Shown: positions 11,179-24,319 of the stretch, piece after piece | Numbering within the stretch: position 1 is the first letter of the stretch | How the letters are laid out: each line of letters opens with the position of its first letter | Assembly: GCA_947179485.1 (NCBI GenBank) | Contig: OX359246.1 | Span: forward strand, 31,930,001 to 31,994,000 | Direction of reading: 5' to 3' | DNA length: 64,000 nucleotides | From: Allacma fusca | Lineage: Eukaryota > Arthropoda > Collembola > Symphypleona > Sminthuridae | Notes under the pieces: model-generated | The model's input: the letters and a program-made list of their open reading frames with translations, nothing else | Databases searched by the model: none | Told to the model about the DNA's origin: nothing | Made by a program: the position numbers and the translations under genes

Positions 11179-13254
11179 TTATGACGCCACTTCAAATAAC
11201 CGCTGCGAATTTAAAACTGCTGCAAATTTTATTTTAGTATTAAGTGTGTCGGGATGATTGGGACCTAATGTTTTATTACACAATTGCAAAACCTCGTTGT
11301 AAAGTCCTCGGGCTTCTTCAAATAACCGCTGCATATTTAAAACTGCTGCCAAGGTTTTTTTAGTACTAAGTGTGTTGGGATGATGGGGACCTAATACTTT
11401 ATTAGACAATTGCAAAACGTCGCTGTAAAGTTCTCGCGCCTCTTCGAATTTTCCCTGCTTATCCAACACTGACGCTAAGTTATTTTTAGTATTGTGCTGG
11501 GATGATTAGGACCTAGTAATTCGCTTTGAATTTGCAGAACGCCGGTATAAAGTTCTCGCGCCTCTTGAAATTTTCCCTGGTAATGCAAAACTGACGCTAA
11601 GTTATGTTTAGTAGCAAGTGTGTTGGGATGATTGGGACCTAGTATTTGGTTTTGCATTTGCAGAACATCAATAATTAGTTGCTTTGCTTTGCTGTAGCTT
11701 CCTTGACGTTGTAACGCATTGCTGAGATTACCTTTAATATAATTGGTTTTTGTATTATCACCTCCCCAAACATTCTCGCTCGTCCTTAGAGCTGTTCGGT
11801 ATATCTGGACAGCATTGGTGTAGCTTCCTACGTTGTTCAGTTTTTCTGCGAGAATCTCTTTAAATGCAAGGAATTTCTGTGTAAAAATGTTAGGGTTGTG
11901 ATCGTGAATTCGGATAACGTTGTGTAGTACTTCATGCACGTTTTTCGTAGTCGTGCTCAAAGTTTGTACAAACTCCTGAACGAGATCTACGATTTGACTA
12001 TAGTTTTGGTTCACATAAGAAGGTTTTGATCTCATGTTATTTAATTCCATTTTGGCGGCTTGGATTATACGATGCATCTGGTAATAATCGCCACATAAAG
12101 TGATTAAGTTGTTTGTATGTAATAATTTCAGTACTTTTGCTAGTTTGTCTCCCACATCACTGAAAATTGTCTTAATCAGCACTGTTTGTATATTGTCTGG
12201 GTTAAGTATCGCCATTACGTCCAAGCACCGAAGAGCCAACTCTCCGTGTTTCATAGACCCAATTTGTTCAAATGTCATTTCAAATAGCGTATACACGTCT
12301 GGATGATCTTCTCCATTTGGTCTGGTCTTCATGAATTTTTTCCTTTTATTAGGAACATCAGTGAGAAAGTTCTGTACAGTGTACGGTCCTTCACCAAGAG
12401 CGGCGCGAAGTTCCCGTTTGTTTCGAACGAATGTTACTACTTGTTGCTGAGCTAGCGGTAAACCCTGGCAGATTTCTACTACCTCTTGGAGCAGTGTGGG
12501 ATTATCCTCACAATCTCTCAACTGCAGCGAAGAAAGGAATGACAAACTCTCACTCAAATCAAAGACTGCCAGACCTTTAATTTTAAAGATTTCCCATTCT
12601 CGATATCTGGTGGTGACAATAATCGCCGGAACTTTCCATCCGGTTTTCACCGCTTTTGGAAGCAACCGATAGAGGCCGTTCTTACGATCATCAGTCATGA
12701 ATGATTCCACGTTGTCAAAAATGAGCAGTGATAGTTTGCGGCAAACAAAATCATAAACATCTTCCATGATAATCTCGTCTGGCTTTTGCCTTCCACTTTG
12801 TTTTACATCTATTGGTATTTCTCCAGCTAATTGGAGAAATTGGCTGGCTGCTCCAGTATAGCTTTCAGCGTTGATCCATAACACATGGTCGTAGAATGAC
12901 TTGTACTTCTGAATATATTTTCTGACCACTTGAGTTTTTCCAACGCCCCCTATTTCACATATGACTATGGATTTGGATCGTATGAGTCGATCTTTATTTT
13001 GTTCCGGGGTAGTATTCAAGAGGTATTCATGTAATTTCTCGATAAATTCATCTCTTCCAAAAAATGAAGGAATGCATTCTTGAACATTGAATTCAATTCG
13101 GTCTTGACGTGGGGTAGATGTTAAAGTTGGGTAGACTTTAACGGTATTGATACCCCCATGACAAACCATTGGAGCTATGACATCACCAGTGCTTCCTTTG
13201 AAAATTATACTCCCTGAGATACCAGAAGACGAGATTGCAGGACGTAGTGTCTCC
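11179..13254 (-). pseudogene. NB-ARC/TPR receptor (NLR-like), copy B, frameshifted and short
   Basis: Main exon from acceptor TTTTAG (13255-13256) to the stop at 11179. The NB-ARC part is open over about 590 codons (13254 to about 11490) and has Walker B LSLLIFDNVE, PAIIVTTRYR, GLPLAQQQ and YQMHRIIQ. The first glycine of the P-loop is replaced: EIGGVGKT instead of GIGGVGKT in the sisters, which should weaken nucleotide binding. Four bases are missing at about 11492 in the HPSTLNTKNNLA codons, shifting the frame inside the TPRs; the remaining repeats are open to 11179. Only about five TPRs exist in all, against 13-14 in A and F, and the last ends abruptly next to a Helitron end. It is either a pseudogene or a truncated NB-ARC protein with two to three TPRs. 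Confidence 0.75.
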
Positions 13255-13363
13255 TAAAATTAATTTGTCGAAAATTCAAATAAATAGGTTAGTTTTCTAT
13301 GGTTTTACTTGATTTTCTTCTTTCATAACAATTCTATCCTTTATCAGTTTTAAAAGTTCTTAC

Positions 13364-13442
13364 CGCTCCATTTCGTGCGGTCTCACCACTGGTATCTTTT
13401 TCCAGTTGTATTTTATTTAATAGGGACTCCGCATTGTTAATC
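13364..13442 (-). CDS. Upstream coding exon of NLR copy B
   Basis: Equivalent to the short exon of copy A: acceptor TTCGAAG (ending 13443), 79 bases (one base plus 26 codons), reading INNAESLLNKIQLEKDTSGE, and donor GCG|GTAAG. It joins the main exon at 13254 in phase 0 through an intron of about 109 bases. Conservation of the reading frame and of both splice sites with copies A and C supports it. No domain is recognised. Confidence 0.55.
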
Positions 13443-15340
13443 CTTCGAAAACGACGAAACTCAAGTTGCAAATATGAACACATTTCTATACGGGTATTGT
13501 TAAGTGGCAAAAATCTTAAACGGTATCAAATACTGGGATATTAAGCAACTACAAAACAGGATCTAGTTTATTTGTTGCTGATAACAAACATCTTGAATAT
13601 ATATTAAATATCTTGAAAACTGTTTCCAGTAAAAAAACTACACACAAAATGACCTTGTTTCATTACTTTTCTAGGCATTTTTTTACTTTACTACCCTTAA
13701 ATTCTCGTTTTGTACACATTTTGTTCCTTAACATTTCAAATACAGCAGATTTATATATCCATATACTGACAATTAGACCAGCTTGTCATGATTTTGTGAC
13801 ATCTTGTGAAAACACTTCATTGTGTGGTCGAAAGTATCAACATTAAGCAAAGTTTATTGACATTGTACCAAGACATTTTGGGAACCATTAATCAGTGCAG
13901 GCATAAAAGCAGAAAAATAACAGTGAGATTAATTCCATTATATCCCGACCACAAATTCTTAAAACCGTCTAAAGCTGCTACTTTAAGTCAACTAAGTTGC
14001 GCATAAGATATGGGAGGTTGAAATTACTGAAATTATCAAATAAATTGAAATTACCCGACAAATTTGGTGTATATGTTACCCATTTTACAGGATATTCTCC
14101 AATTTGATGGGTTACCGGATTTGTAACGGCAGACAGTTCGTTTGACTCTGACTTTCTTTCCGTCTGTAATCACAGCAAATGTTGTTTACAAGAAAGCATT
14201 TAAAGGTAATTAGGAGGCAGTCATACTTGCAACGCTCAGAGAATTACTGGATTAACTTTATGACCTTAGAAGTTTGGTGCCCCCGAAAACAGAATTGTTA
14301 GAGAGACTGTCATGCCTGTATTTAACTTGAAGTTATCACATGTAAGGACGCCAACAACAAATTTAATTGAATTAAACTGGTATTATACCATCAGCAACGT
14401 GGATGTTAAAGTGTGTAACTTGTACAAGCTTCTGACCTGGATTATTCGATCACTTTTCTTTATCCAGCCATGTGAAAGGAATCGTAAATAAAAACGTAAT
14501 ACCAAATAGAGAAAATTAATCGTAGTAACATGGGTGCCTGCTCCACTGTTAATATTTCTGTTTGTATAACTATACGCTGTTCATCATTTCAAAGTCTGAT
14601 AAGAATACAGTGCAATTTCGTTTAAATAGCATCCCTAAAAGAAACAAACTTAATATTCCGGTAAAACCAAACCAGTTGAAATAATTCTAAAACACCTGTT
14701 ACATCAGGTTATGCTGTAGTTAGATTGCATTGTTATAATGCATACACAGCTACAGTTAACGTTAATATTCGCAGCTAGAAAATATTTATATATCGATAAA
14801 AATATCGCCGTGTAATCTTTTGATATGTTGATGCTAACAAATGTTGGATTTTACGTCACATATCTTTGCAAATGAAGAACTATCACTTTCATTTACAATG
14901 CAATTTTATTATTTGCGAATGCAGCTAAGAAATTAGATGATGAATTCATTAAATAATGACATATATTCAGCACTTGAAAATACTTTCGCGGCAAGCATTT
15001 TAAATTTTATTATTGATTAATATTGAAACTGGTTCCATTAAAATGCCATAAGCAAAGTATAATGTAGTACATTTGAACACAAAACACGCCAAGATCATGA
15101 GATAAGTAATGTACAGTTAAATGCATATATATTATATCAACGCGAAAATCAAAGTTCTAGTCAATTTAAAGTGTGTATACATAGAAAATCATAGTAACTT
15201 ACAATGCATTGTGGTAGGCTTGAAATTTGTGAAAGTGAAATAAGCAGGTGAAGTGTCATTTAATCTCCCCATGTGTCTTTCGTCTTTCAAAATACGTAAC
15301 TACATATTTTTACTCACGTTTGCTAGTGAACATTTATTTC
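13443..15340. other. Duplicated 5' flank of NLR unit B
   Basis: Aligns with the 5' flanks of A, D and E. A candidate further-upstream exon lies at 14055-14163 (minus strand; acceptor GATTACAG, donor GTCGG|GTAATT). The end of the block (15180-15330) matches 45600-45750 in unit D ('catagtaa.ttacaatgcattg..gt', 'gtgaaatcc'-like strings). No DUF4430-like gene is found at the far side, unlike unit D. Confidence 0.45.
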
Positions 15341-18300
15341 TAAACTAACCGACAACGATCCAATGGCATCACAACACGGTAAACGTGAAGGGATTTATAT
15401 TTGTAACATCTCTTGATTAGTGTCTTAGCAGCTCTGTTGCACCTTCATGACGGAAGATGTTAGTTCTCAGCAATAATGGTACAATGGAGTTATATGAGCG
15501 TCTCTCAATGTATGATCTCTACAATAGTTATTTTTCCATATCAACATGGACGCAAAAGACTAGTTTGCATACTCACTGTTACATTATTTACATATGTGAG
15601 ATGTTTTAGCGAAATGTACTAAGTAGCTTATGCTACAATAGTATTGAATATTTGTGTTTCTGAAATGGGTTAATGACTGCCACACTGAAAAGACATTGCA
15701 TTTTACATAGCAGGCAATTAAATTGTATCTATAAAAAATCCTTGTAGTTGCTTGTACTGGCCAAGTGGTGTTGTTGGTCTACTGCAGTTTAATATATTCA
15801 CTAGCCGTTTTTTAATGTTGTAAGTACTTATTTGTAAACTTGCATTGACCTTTGAATACATTTACGCATTTCCGACCAGACTATTAAAATTTTCCATAGT
15901 TATAGCAAACATAGATCATCGATTGTTCCTCCGAGTTAATTTGTAAACACTTTAGATGTTCAAGCATTATTAATAGAAATGACTTTTGTCATTATTTATG
16001 TATGCATTATGTAATTATTACCTTTATCTATTGTCACTTGGATGCTTTAAAAAACAGGCCATAAATGCATTTTACTCTCACTTTCATTTATAAGCTTTTT
16101 GCATTGTACGTTGTAATGTGCTTAAATATATTAACCTTGTGGACTAATTATCTGTTGGTGATTGTGTTATGGGTTAAGCCTGAGCACTTTCATTGTGATG
16201 CAGGTGTTTAATTTAACAATTTAACAGCGACATGGGTTCACTATTTAGGTGTGTACATAAAAGTCGTGATACTCAAATAATTATAAGTATAGTCAGCTCT
16301 CTCCACTCATTTAATTCCTGTGGGATAGAACGGTGCAATGTGTGGATGTTTTTAGGGGAGAAGCGACGCTGGAATTCCCGATTGTAGATGTCGCAATGTC
16401 TGCTTGCCTGTTTGTCTGTCTAGTACGTCTTACAGCATTTAAAAAATAATGCAAGGTATCAGCATCAGTAATTACGATACATAATGATTACACCATAAAA
16501 CTTCTGTTCATCGTCACCTGACACCCGAATTCGGATAAAAATATTAGGAAACTTAAGCCATTAAAGCCATTCAACTATTATAGGCAACAGTTTTTTCAAA
16601 CTAAAGTAGTAAAGCAATGCAGCAAAAAACAAACATAATAATTAGAGTCGCGAATGTTTTACAGGAAACGTGCCAAGCCTCGTGTGTTAGAATAACGGCC
16701 AAATCATTACAAACGTCTGATTTTAATGAAATATAAAATCCAAAAACATCTTTAGACCGAATTCGTTGGAGTATTATTTTCAAAATTAGTAAAATGGTCA
16801 TTTAGAAAGCACACACAATCAATGACTCTGCCCCCAAGAACACTGGTTGGACGTAAAGTACGCAGAAAATTATACTTTTGCTTTAAGTTGTGAGTGTGAT
16901 TTCACACACACTCACCTCAAATTATCACTCGGGCACCACACACTAATTAAAGGTGACCCGGGCAGGTGATGGGAATGATGAGGTGATAATGATGGCGATG
17001 ATGAGGATGATGAATAATGACGTCAGGACCTGTAAATTAAAAAAATCTCGTTTACATTTGCCTCATCAAATCCTCTCTTTTTCCTTCCTTCAATATTTAA
17101 ATGCCCTTATCTCTAAAATTAAAATAATAAAAATGTAAAACCCTTACCTTATATGTACCTACCTGTGAGTCCCCGGTCCCTGGAAGGGCATAAATAGGGC
17201 AGCTCGTCCAATGGTTACGGCAGACTTGTAATGAGTCTCCTTCCATGAGCTGCTCGTGGTGATACTTCCCCCTCGACACTGTTTCCGACTATTTCGGCTA
17301 GATTTAAAACCTAACCTTCCCACCTATTAAAGCCTTATCCTTGCTATAAAGCCCTGATTTTGTCCAATCCTGGTTCAGTTCCCTTTTCCGGTGACAATTT
17401 TTTAAATTGACCCAGACCGTTTCCCCTGTTAATGTTTATACATTATAGTTGTTTTTTTTGCGTCCTAAATATTGTTTTGGAAATATTTAAAATTTTTGAA
17501 ATAAATTTTCATAATTACTCTTATCTTTTGTCCGGATCCATTAAGGTTTTGTGTGGTAGCTTTTGCTGAAATGTTTATTTTGTTTCGAGTTTTTTGATTT
17601 TGTATGTGTCACTGGGTCAAGCAAACCGCGCCCCTACCCTATAAACTTTTGGACATCCTAAATTCCTTCTCTATTTTGCTTTAAATATTTGTGTCCGGCC
17701 TTAAAATTCCTGGCTCTTTAAATTAAAATCCTTTGGACCCTTCTAAATTAATTGCAGGGTACCCCCTTTGTTTTACCCTCTTAATTAAAATTTATTTTGG
17801 TTCCAACTTAATTTCAATTAATTAATTAACTTAAGTAGGTATAGCTAGGTGTGCCTACCGGACTTGATATTATTTGAGTGGATTTCATATATGTACCTAC
17901 ATGAGACCAGTACCATTATACCAGAGTAGGTATTTACGTTTGCTGACAGTGTATGAGAGTAGTAAAGTAGTTAATCGTGTATGCCGATGTGTGCTACGTT
18001 TTTTTGAGATTAAATAATAACCCATGTGAGTCTCTCACATAAGTAGTGTCCTCTTATCGCTTTCGGTCCAGATTATGGAAAATTGTGTAACTCGTCCTTC
18101 AACGCTTTCCGTGATGACATATCAAGGTGTTCCGATATGTGCTGTAAGAGAATATATATTCAAGATTTGAAAAATTAATTTGTGAATTCAATCACTGAAA
18201 TCTTTCCAAACTAATCAAAAACAGTACTTTACTCCGGGTAACTAACTGAAGCATAGCTAATCACATGGTTCCCTAATGCATTTTTCTCATCATAGAAGAC

Positions 18301-18448
18301 TTTAATTTGAGAGTATCTCGTAGAGATTGCAATAGTAAAAAATAAAAATAAAATAAAAATATTTTTTGCATTCTATCTTGTACAGGATACGGGGAAAATA
18401 TTCAGATTCGGATTTATTTAGGCTTTGTTTCGGTGTACCTCATTGCGT
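15341..18448. other. Largely unassigned sequence
   Basis: 15380-15600 matches 48530-48785 ('gaagggatttatatttgt', 'ttgcacct.c.tga.ggaa', 'gttctcagcaa.aatg'). From 15600 on I see only AT-rich sequence, a GATGAT microsatellite at 16965-17020, and a G+C-richer patch at 17140-17280. The patch carries a 60-codon minus-strand frame ending at a possible donor, with no recognisable family. No gene is called. Confidence 0.35.
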
Positions 18449-19063
18449 TTAACTCGTAAACGGTCCTTGCAGTTTAATGTTGTCTCGCATGGAAAGTTTG
18501 GCTCCATCATTGTTTGCTTCAGATCCAGGTTTTTGACACTTACTCCTTTTACTGTTAAAAGAAGCTACGTCGTCGACCGAATTTGGGTACTCACAAGAAG
18601 AAGGAATAAGCAGCTTTATTAGAGGTATTTGGTTGCATTTCAGCTCATTCAAGTAAACTGATAGATCCTGAGGTTTCCTGGTTTCCTGATAGATCCTGGT
18701 TGAGTTTATAAACTCTGTCCAAGTTTATAAACTCTGTGTCATGGTCATGCATGTTGGCGTTTAAGTAATTCTTGTTGTTGATTCCAGTCCATTCATCTAA
18801 CGTAATGCTGTACTTTCCCCCTAATTTCAAATGCGTTTGAATTTCTTCCATTTTGCTGAGTTTTTATTGTGCCTGCAAACTTCATAAATTTTCGTCTTAC
18901 TGTTACATGAGATTTTTGGCAATTGGCCGACTTCGGGTCTAAAAAGCCTGCGCGATGCTTTAGATTCGGCGATTCTGCGAAGTGATATCCCATCCTTCGC
19001 TATTACTTGCGCAATCAGAGATTCCTTTGTCACTTTGGGGTTGTAATAATCCGTCAAAAGCAC
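18449..19063 (-). mobile_element. Fragment of a hAT-type transposase, several frame changes
   Basis: On the minus strand the pieces read, in order, LIAQVIAKDGISLRRIAESK, then VTVRRKFMKFAGTIKTQQ, then LGGKYSITLDEWTGINNKNY, and further down NNDGAKLSMRDNIKLQGPF. The block around KYSITLDEWT is the conserved RNase H-like core start of hAT transposases ('SLTTDxWT'), and the first piece is the helical region before it. The frames change at least twice within 400 bases and no terminal repeats or target duplications could be fixed, so this is an old fragment, different from the elements at 6572 and 48897. Confidence 0.65.
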
Positions 19064-20915
19064 TAAAATTTATCATTAGAAAATTGTTAGTACCAGTGTG
19101 AATTTCTACATGAAATACATTGGAATACTAGCTTTTTTGAAATGTAGCAAGGAAGAGTACAGGCAAACATGTGCAGGTATCTTAATTATTACATTCAATT
19201 CAATTTCAATTTATTCAAATCACTGCAGCAACATCTTGCACGTATTTCGAAAACAAAAACTTCAGTTCGCGAGGTAAACTATAGTTACATAACTTTATAA
19301 AAGTTACAAACAACAACTATATAAATATCTCGAATGGTTTATTTTTAAAAAGCATCGAAAAAACGACCTAATTGTACCTGTAAATATAAGCGCTGTAAAA
19401 GCTAGAAAACTCTCAATGTTGAGAAAATAGCTAAAATCATTTTCTGCGCATAAAATTAAAACACTGTTTGTATTTATAATATAGTTAATGAACTTTTGTA
19501 GAAATAGCTGATCAAAACTTTCCTTCAGCAATTTATTTCAATGTGCTTACATTTAGCGGTACTGTTTCTTCCTAACTGAAAAATTTCAATTGGAATTGTC
19601 TCAAAGCCTGCCTTACACTTTAAGAAACATTGTCAACGTGGAAACTTTGGCATAGAGTTATCTTCACAGCAACTCTATCTTACCACATGGGCCTAGTTAA
19701 TTCTCCAGACTGCCCCTACTGCCAAAAGCGGAAACCCACAACCACGCTCTACATTTCCGTCACTACTTCGAAGAAATGTGGACATGGGTTTAAAATGTAG
19801 TGACAGAAAGATACCCATGAAAGCAGAAATACAGAACTCATAGTTTCGGAAAGAAAACGGGCTTAACCACCTGATATATGCAGCCCAGCATACAAACTTT
19901 AAGATAATATCTTTCCAAATTAATAATTTCAAAATGTCGAAGAGCCAATTAAAGGAAGACAAACATAAATTATCTGACATTCTTTACGGGTACTTTTAAA
20001 GAACTTCAATACGCAAAAACGTGACACAAAATAAAAAGGTTAAACTGGTTTCAAGTGATATACATGTTAAGCCTGAATGATTGATGCAGAACAATTGATT
20101 TTAATTCAGTAATTTATGTACAAAAATGTAGTTCATTATGCCCACGGAAATACAATACAATTTAACTCAAGGGTACCAGTTATCTGATCATATGATTAGT
20201 TGGTTGCTAGAGAGACAATAAAGTAGAATAGGTAATCTACTAATACTGAGCTAAAATTTATTGTTCATGTAACATTTGGGTTTGCATGAAATAATCAAAC
20301 AATCACTTCATGGCGTTGCGGTTGTCCGATGACGCGTTTCCGGATGAGCTTGAAATACCGAGACTTCTTTCGTGCTATCTGAATCGCCACGTGAAAGAGG
20401 CATGTCCCAAATTTCCACAAAACGTCTGGAAACAAAGAATTATATATTAATATACATCCGTCGCATCGATTGCATGTGAAAAAACAAAAACAAACAAAAC
20501 AAAACAAAATTACTACATTTAAATTATATATTGTTGTTACGAGATATACATATTGAAGGGGCTGAGTCCCAAATCAATAAAACCTTACTACTACTACTAC
20601 AACATCCGTATACCATTATGCAACCATACAGTTGATACATGCTACAATAAATTTGCATTACGTAGTGAATAATTGATTCAAATTCAATTGAGAATGATGG
20701 GGTGTCAATGCACAACCGAACTTAAACGATTACTAAGAATAATAAAATTTCTACTGTCATAATTTAAAAAGTAAATGGAGCTACTGCTACCGACTCTGAA
20801 CGAATGGTGTGAAAGTAGATGGAAACAAAACGAGGTTTATATAGTTCGGTGGTTCAATGCAGGATGAGTTTGGATGGGTTTGAAGGATTTTCTGTACTCG
20901 TGCTAGCGAGCCTGA
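19064..20915. other. No gene recognised
   Basis: AT-rich sequence with short open frames only. A 48-codon plus-strand frame starting at an ATG at 20309 and a TATATA stretch near 20837 were noted, but nothing supports them. No repeats with clear ends were found. Confidence 0.3.
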
Positions 20916-21446
20916 ATGACCCTACGATTGCAAGATCATCTTATAATTTTATTAGTATGCAATGATAAGTTCTTCGGATACTACGTTAAGTTTTGTAGAG
21001 ATACTTACCCCAACCTCAGCACTTGGGAAAATGTCAAGGTTGGTCCAAGCCATGCCAAACCTGCTATAATAGCTATTAACCATATAAGCTTCGTGATGTT
21101 CCTGTATACATACACAAATATGTACATCTCGTTCTTTCGTATTATTGTGAGTGTATTTAATTTGAGTAAACATTCTTACAAGTTTAGGTCCAATGTGTTA
21201 GCTATTTTCCAAGGTAATGTTTTCACAACATCAACAGCTTCAGTAGTATGTATTAAATTGTTAGCTCGTTATGATATCAGCTCGGAACCAGTTTCAAGTA
21301 TCCTACGAAAAGTTGGAGAGGTTTCATACTTTCATCGGACGGTCGGAATAATGGTCGCCATGAGGTATGGAACTACAGGTACAAAAGTAGTCTTAGTTGG
21401 GAATACCGGTTGCTTTCCCTTGCCAGGTCTTTGCCAGTCGTGCTGA
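20916..21446 (+). CDS. Hypothetical open frame, 176 codons
   Basis: Starts at an ATG (MTLRLQDHLIILL) and runs to a TGA. The predicted chain has two hydrophobic stretches (about residues 52-80 and 105-115) and a Gly/Thr-rich C-terminus. I recognise no family. Codon use is not clearly different from surrounding AT-rich DNA, and there are internal AG/GT pairs that could make part of it intronic. At 176 codons in DNA this AT-rich it is longer than most chance frames, but I would not treat it as a gene without expression or homology. Confidence 0.2.
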   Translation: MTLRLQDHLIILLVCNDKFFGYYVKFCRDTYPNLSTWENVKVGPSHAKPAIIAINHISFVMFLYTYTNMYISFFRIIVSVFNLSKHSYKFRSNVLAIFQGNVFTTSTASVVCIKLLARYDISSEPVSSILRKVGEVSYFHRTVGIMVAMRYGTTGTKVVLVGNTGCFPLPGLCQSC

Positions 21447-22537
21447 TTTGAGACACAGTTAATACACCCGGCTGCGTATACTGAGAGTAACTGCTGTAAC
21501 TGTGTAAGAATGTTTTTTATAATTCAGAAGACGGGGCTTTTATTTCACTTGTTGTCATTTATACAAAGTTAATAAAGTCGACATCAGCCGTGGGCTGTAC
21601 CCTTTCAAAAAAGGTACTGCTGTAACCCGTTCTACAAAGACCGTCATCGAAACAAACAGGCGATGATAGATCTGTCGAGTACCATTGTTACAGAAACGAA
21701 TACACGTTGTCCACATCTCAACGTGTATCCGGATTGTCAGGTGTGTATGGGTTGCTAGAGGCAATTACGACAGCATACCACAATTTCAGCTGCACATCAT
21801 ACTCCTTCAGCAGTCAGTATTGAAGGGGCATCAGGAAGAAGCGGGACGTCATCTGAGAGCGTACATGTGGCAAAAGATCATCATAATCCTGTTTCACCAT
21901 CCCAAGATTGCTCTTCACCATTTCATCAATCGCTAACAAACCTTAATGTTTAGCATCTGCAAACGTAAATGAAGTACAAAGACGTTCTCACAGTCTACGT
22001 GGAATTTGCAATGAACTACACTTTCATTTCCCAGGATGACATCCAGTCGGCACACTGAATCCCGCCACATGCAACATTTCATACATTTGTAGTTATAAAC
22101 TATGATCAAAGTTCTGACAACGTACTTTACAATGCGTATATTGCAATCAGAAATGAGATGTCTGACCATTTGGACTCTTTCGATACGTCTAGAAGTGTAG
22201 TTGAAACAAATTAAGACCGATTTTCGATTCGGACTAACTGCTAACATGTATTTTTCAGCCACAGCTCACGGTAAATCCTTATATGATGTCATGTCGGTAG
22301 TTATTAAACGCACAGTTCGTCTCAACAGTTAAACCCGAGCAGCACATTCGATATGTGCACGAAATGCATAGGTTTTGCGAAACCAAAAAAATCTATACAT
22401 TCAGTGCTGATGCTAAAAACAGAAGTAGATAATTTGACGGCACACTTAGAAGAGAGATATCGTCGGTAATAAAATCACAGGCATCAAGCAATACCACTCT
22501 TTCATTCCCATTCTCATTCCTGAAGAACAAAGTTCAG
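21447..22537. other. No gene recognised
   Basis: Short frames on both strands only (for example 21933-22262 minus), none with a recognisable domain. The base composition is slightly less AT-rich than the flanks. No repeat structure was found. Confidence 0.3.
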
Positions 22538-22933
22538 ATGAGACTTTATGCAAACTCGGAGGTATATGAGGTTGTTACAGTAATAAGCGAGCCAGCCGTT
22601 CAAGTAAGTATAATTTCTGAATATTACATACCTAGTCGGTACATTCCAGTACTACTTAATTCACAGTTTCAGATTGGGGTTCTCTACGAGGTGAATATGG
22701 GAAAAGCACTACTGAAGGTTTCGATGATGCAAAGTTCCAGGGGAAGGAACAACTATATTTGTTCTGAAAAGCAAACAGAGCATGAGATATCATTTCGGTT
22801 TTTCATTAAGCACAACGAGGTTCCAGAGACCACGCAAGTATCGAATGAAGTCCGAAGAGTACAAAGAGGTAGAAACGTTAGCAGCTACAAAACTGCATCA
22901 ACTTATGTACCCTACCCCTTAATAAAAAAATAG
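22538..22933 (+). CDS. Hypothetical open frame, 131 codons
   Basis: Begins with ATG (MRLYANSEVYEVVTVISEPA) and ends at TAG. It is mostly beta-branched and charged residues in the first 90 codons, with a basic Arg/Ser-rich stretch near residues 104-118. No signal peptide, membrane segment or known motif is seen. It could be an exon of an unknown gene, a fragment of a mobile-element protein, or chance. Nothing nearby helps to decide. Confidence 0.25.
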   Translation: MRLYANSEVYEVVTVISEPAVQVSIISEYYIPSRYIPVLLNSQFQIGVLYEVNMGKALLKVSMMQSSRGRNNYICSEKQTEHEISFRFFIKHNEVPETTQVSNEVRRVQRGRNVSSYKTASTYVPYPLIKK

Positions 22934-23600
22934 TTATTTAACCCTTTCATTTTGTATACACCAAGTTTTTGAGAATTGTAGTGAAATTAAAAAACCGGTT
23001 GTAGACATGAGTCTCACCTTTCATTTGAGTCTATTAATGCCATAATGCCGTGTTCCGTTTCGGAGATATTCACTTTTCCCCGAAAACATTATTTTCGCAG
23101 ATCAAGGCGGTCCACCGCAAACCTAACTTCACAAATCGTCATAACATAACCACCTGATGTCTTTTTTGGGGTCACTACTACAAACTAAAATTGAACCTTA
23201 AATCACCCACCGGGTTGGGAGATTTCAAGTAATGGAATATGCTATGCTACGGGAGTACCTTACACAGTGAATTTCCCATATAGTGGTTTCCTCTTAGATG
23301 GCATTCCCTTTTTAATGGCATCAAAATACCCTCCCTAGGGGTTAGCAATGTTAAAGGTATACAGCATAGTGGCACCCGCTATAATGGTATTCCCTCTATA
23401 ATGCCACTATTATGTGTTACGGTGGCTCAGACAATGCGAAATTATAATGGCAGTTGGCATAAATTAGCTAGATAATGGCTACAAAATTATAACATGATGT
23501 TATAACACGTGCTGGCGGTTAATAATGCTTATGTCGGTTGGTTCAATTTTAATTTATCATCAGACATTCAGATGATAAACAGCATATAGTTACACAAACA
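22934..23600. other. Unassigned, with a possible degraded TA-element
   Basis: 23240-23430 contains 'catatagtggtttcc', 'atagtggcaccc' and 'ataatgccactattat', reminiscent of the inner repeats of the pogo-like element at 42288, but I could not find a matching pair of ends. The rest is featureless. Confidence 0.25.
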
Positions 23601-24319
23601 GAAATATTAACAGTGGGGCGGGCACCCATGTTACTACGTTTAATTTTCCTTATTTGGTGTTATGAAGATACATAATTACATACTTAGTGGTGGTTGAATT
23701 AAAGATGACCGAATAATCCTGGTAAAAGTTACTAACTTCAACTTCGAGGTTGCTGAAAGTATACTGCCATTTGCTGCGAATATAATCGGAGAGGCAATTG
23801 AAAAGTCAGGATAAACCGAATTGACTGTATTCATAACTTCAGTAGACCATCTAATTGGACGATATTCTTAAAATGGGAAACATAATCACTAAATTCGTCA
23901 GGTAATTTTAATGTATTTTACAATTCTAATAGTAATAATCTCAATCTCCCACATCTTATGCAACTTAGTTGACTTTAAAGTAACTATTTTACCCGGTTGT
24001 TAAAATTTGCGGGATGGGCTTGATGGAATTTACCGCACTGCAATTTTTCAGCTTTTCTATCTGTAATGATTAACGGTTCCTACAGTGCCAAGTAATGACG
24101 CAAGGTCATTTTCTGTGATTTTTTTACTGGAAATAATTTCCAAGCTATTTGATATATATTCGAGATGTTTGAAATGCGGCACAAATAAACTAGAATCCAT
24201 ATTTTAATTATTTAATATCCCAGTATTTAACACACAATAAGATTTTTAAGTACTAAACTATAACAGCGTACAAATGTGTTTATAATTTTTACAACTTGAG
24301 TTGTTTTTTCTTTCCAGAG
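23601..24319 (+). other. Inverted 5' flank of NLR copy C
   Basis: Reverse-complement counterpart of the 5' flanks of A, B, D and E. It includes 'catgttactacgtttaatttt', the remnant of the further-upstream exon (about 23840-23910, ending AAATTCGTCAG|GTAAT, with a one-base loss relative to sisters), and the intron before the short exon. It shows that copy C was moved together with its 5' flank and in the opposite orientation to all other copies. Confidence 0.55.

Noticed and set aside
17150-17280. tRNA-like stretch ('cagctcgtccaatggttacggcagacttgtaatgagtc')
   Set aside because: It resembles an A box and a TGT anticodon loop, but the anticodon stem does not pair in the tRNA register and no B box or acceptor stem follows.
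20309-20449. 48-codon plus-strand frame starting MALRLSDDAFPDELEIPRLL
   Set aside because: The composition is protein-like, but it is short, without clear splice sites or a recognisable family. Too little to call a gene.
23240-23430. Possible additional TA-flanked element with 'tagtggt/atgccactat' strings
   Set aside because: No matching pair of ends or TA duplication could be fixed; left as unassigned.
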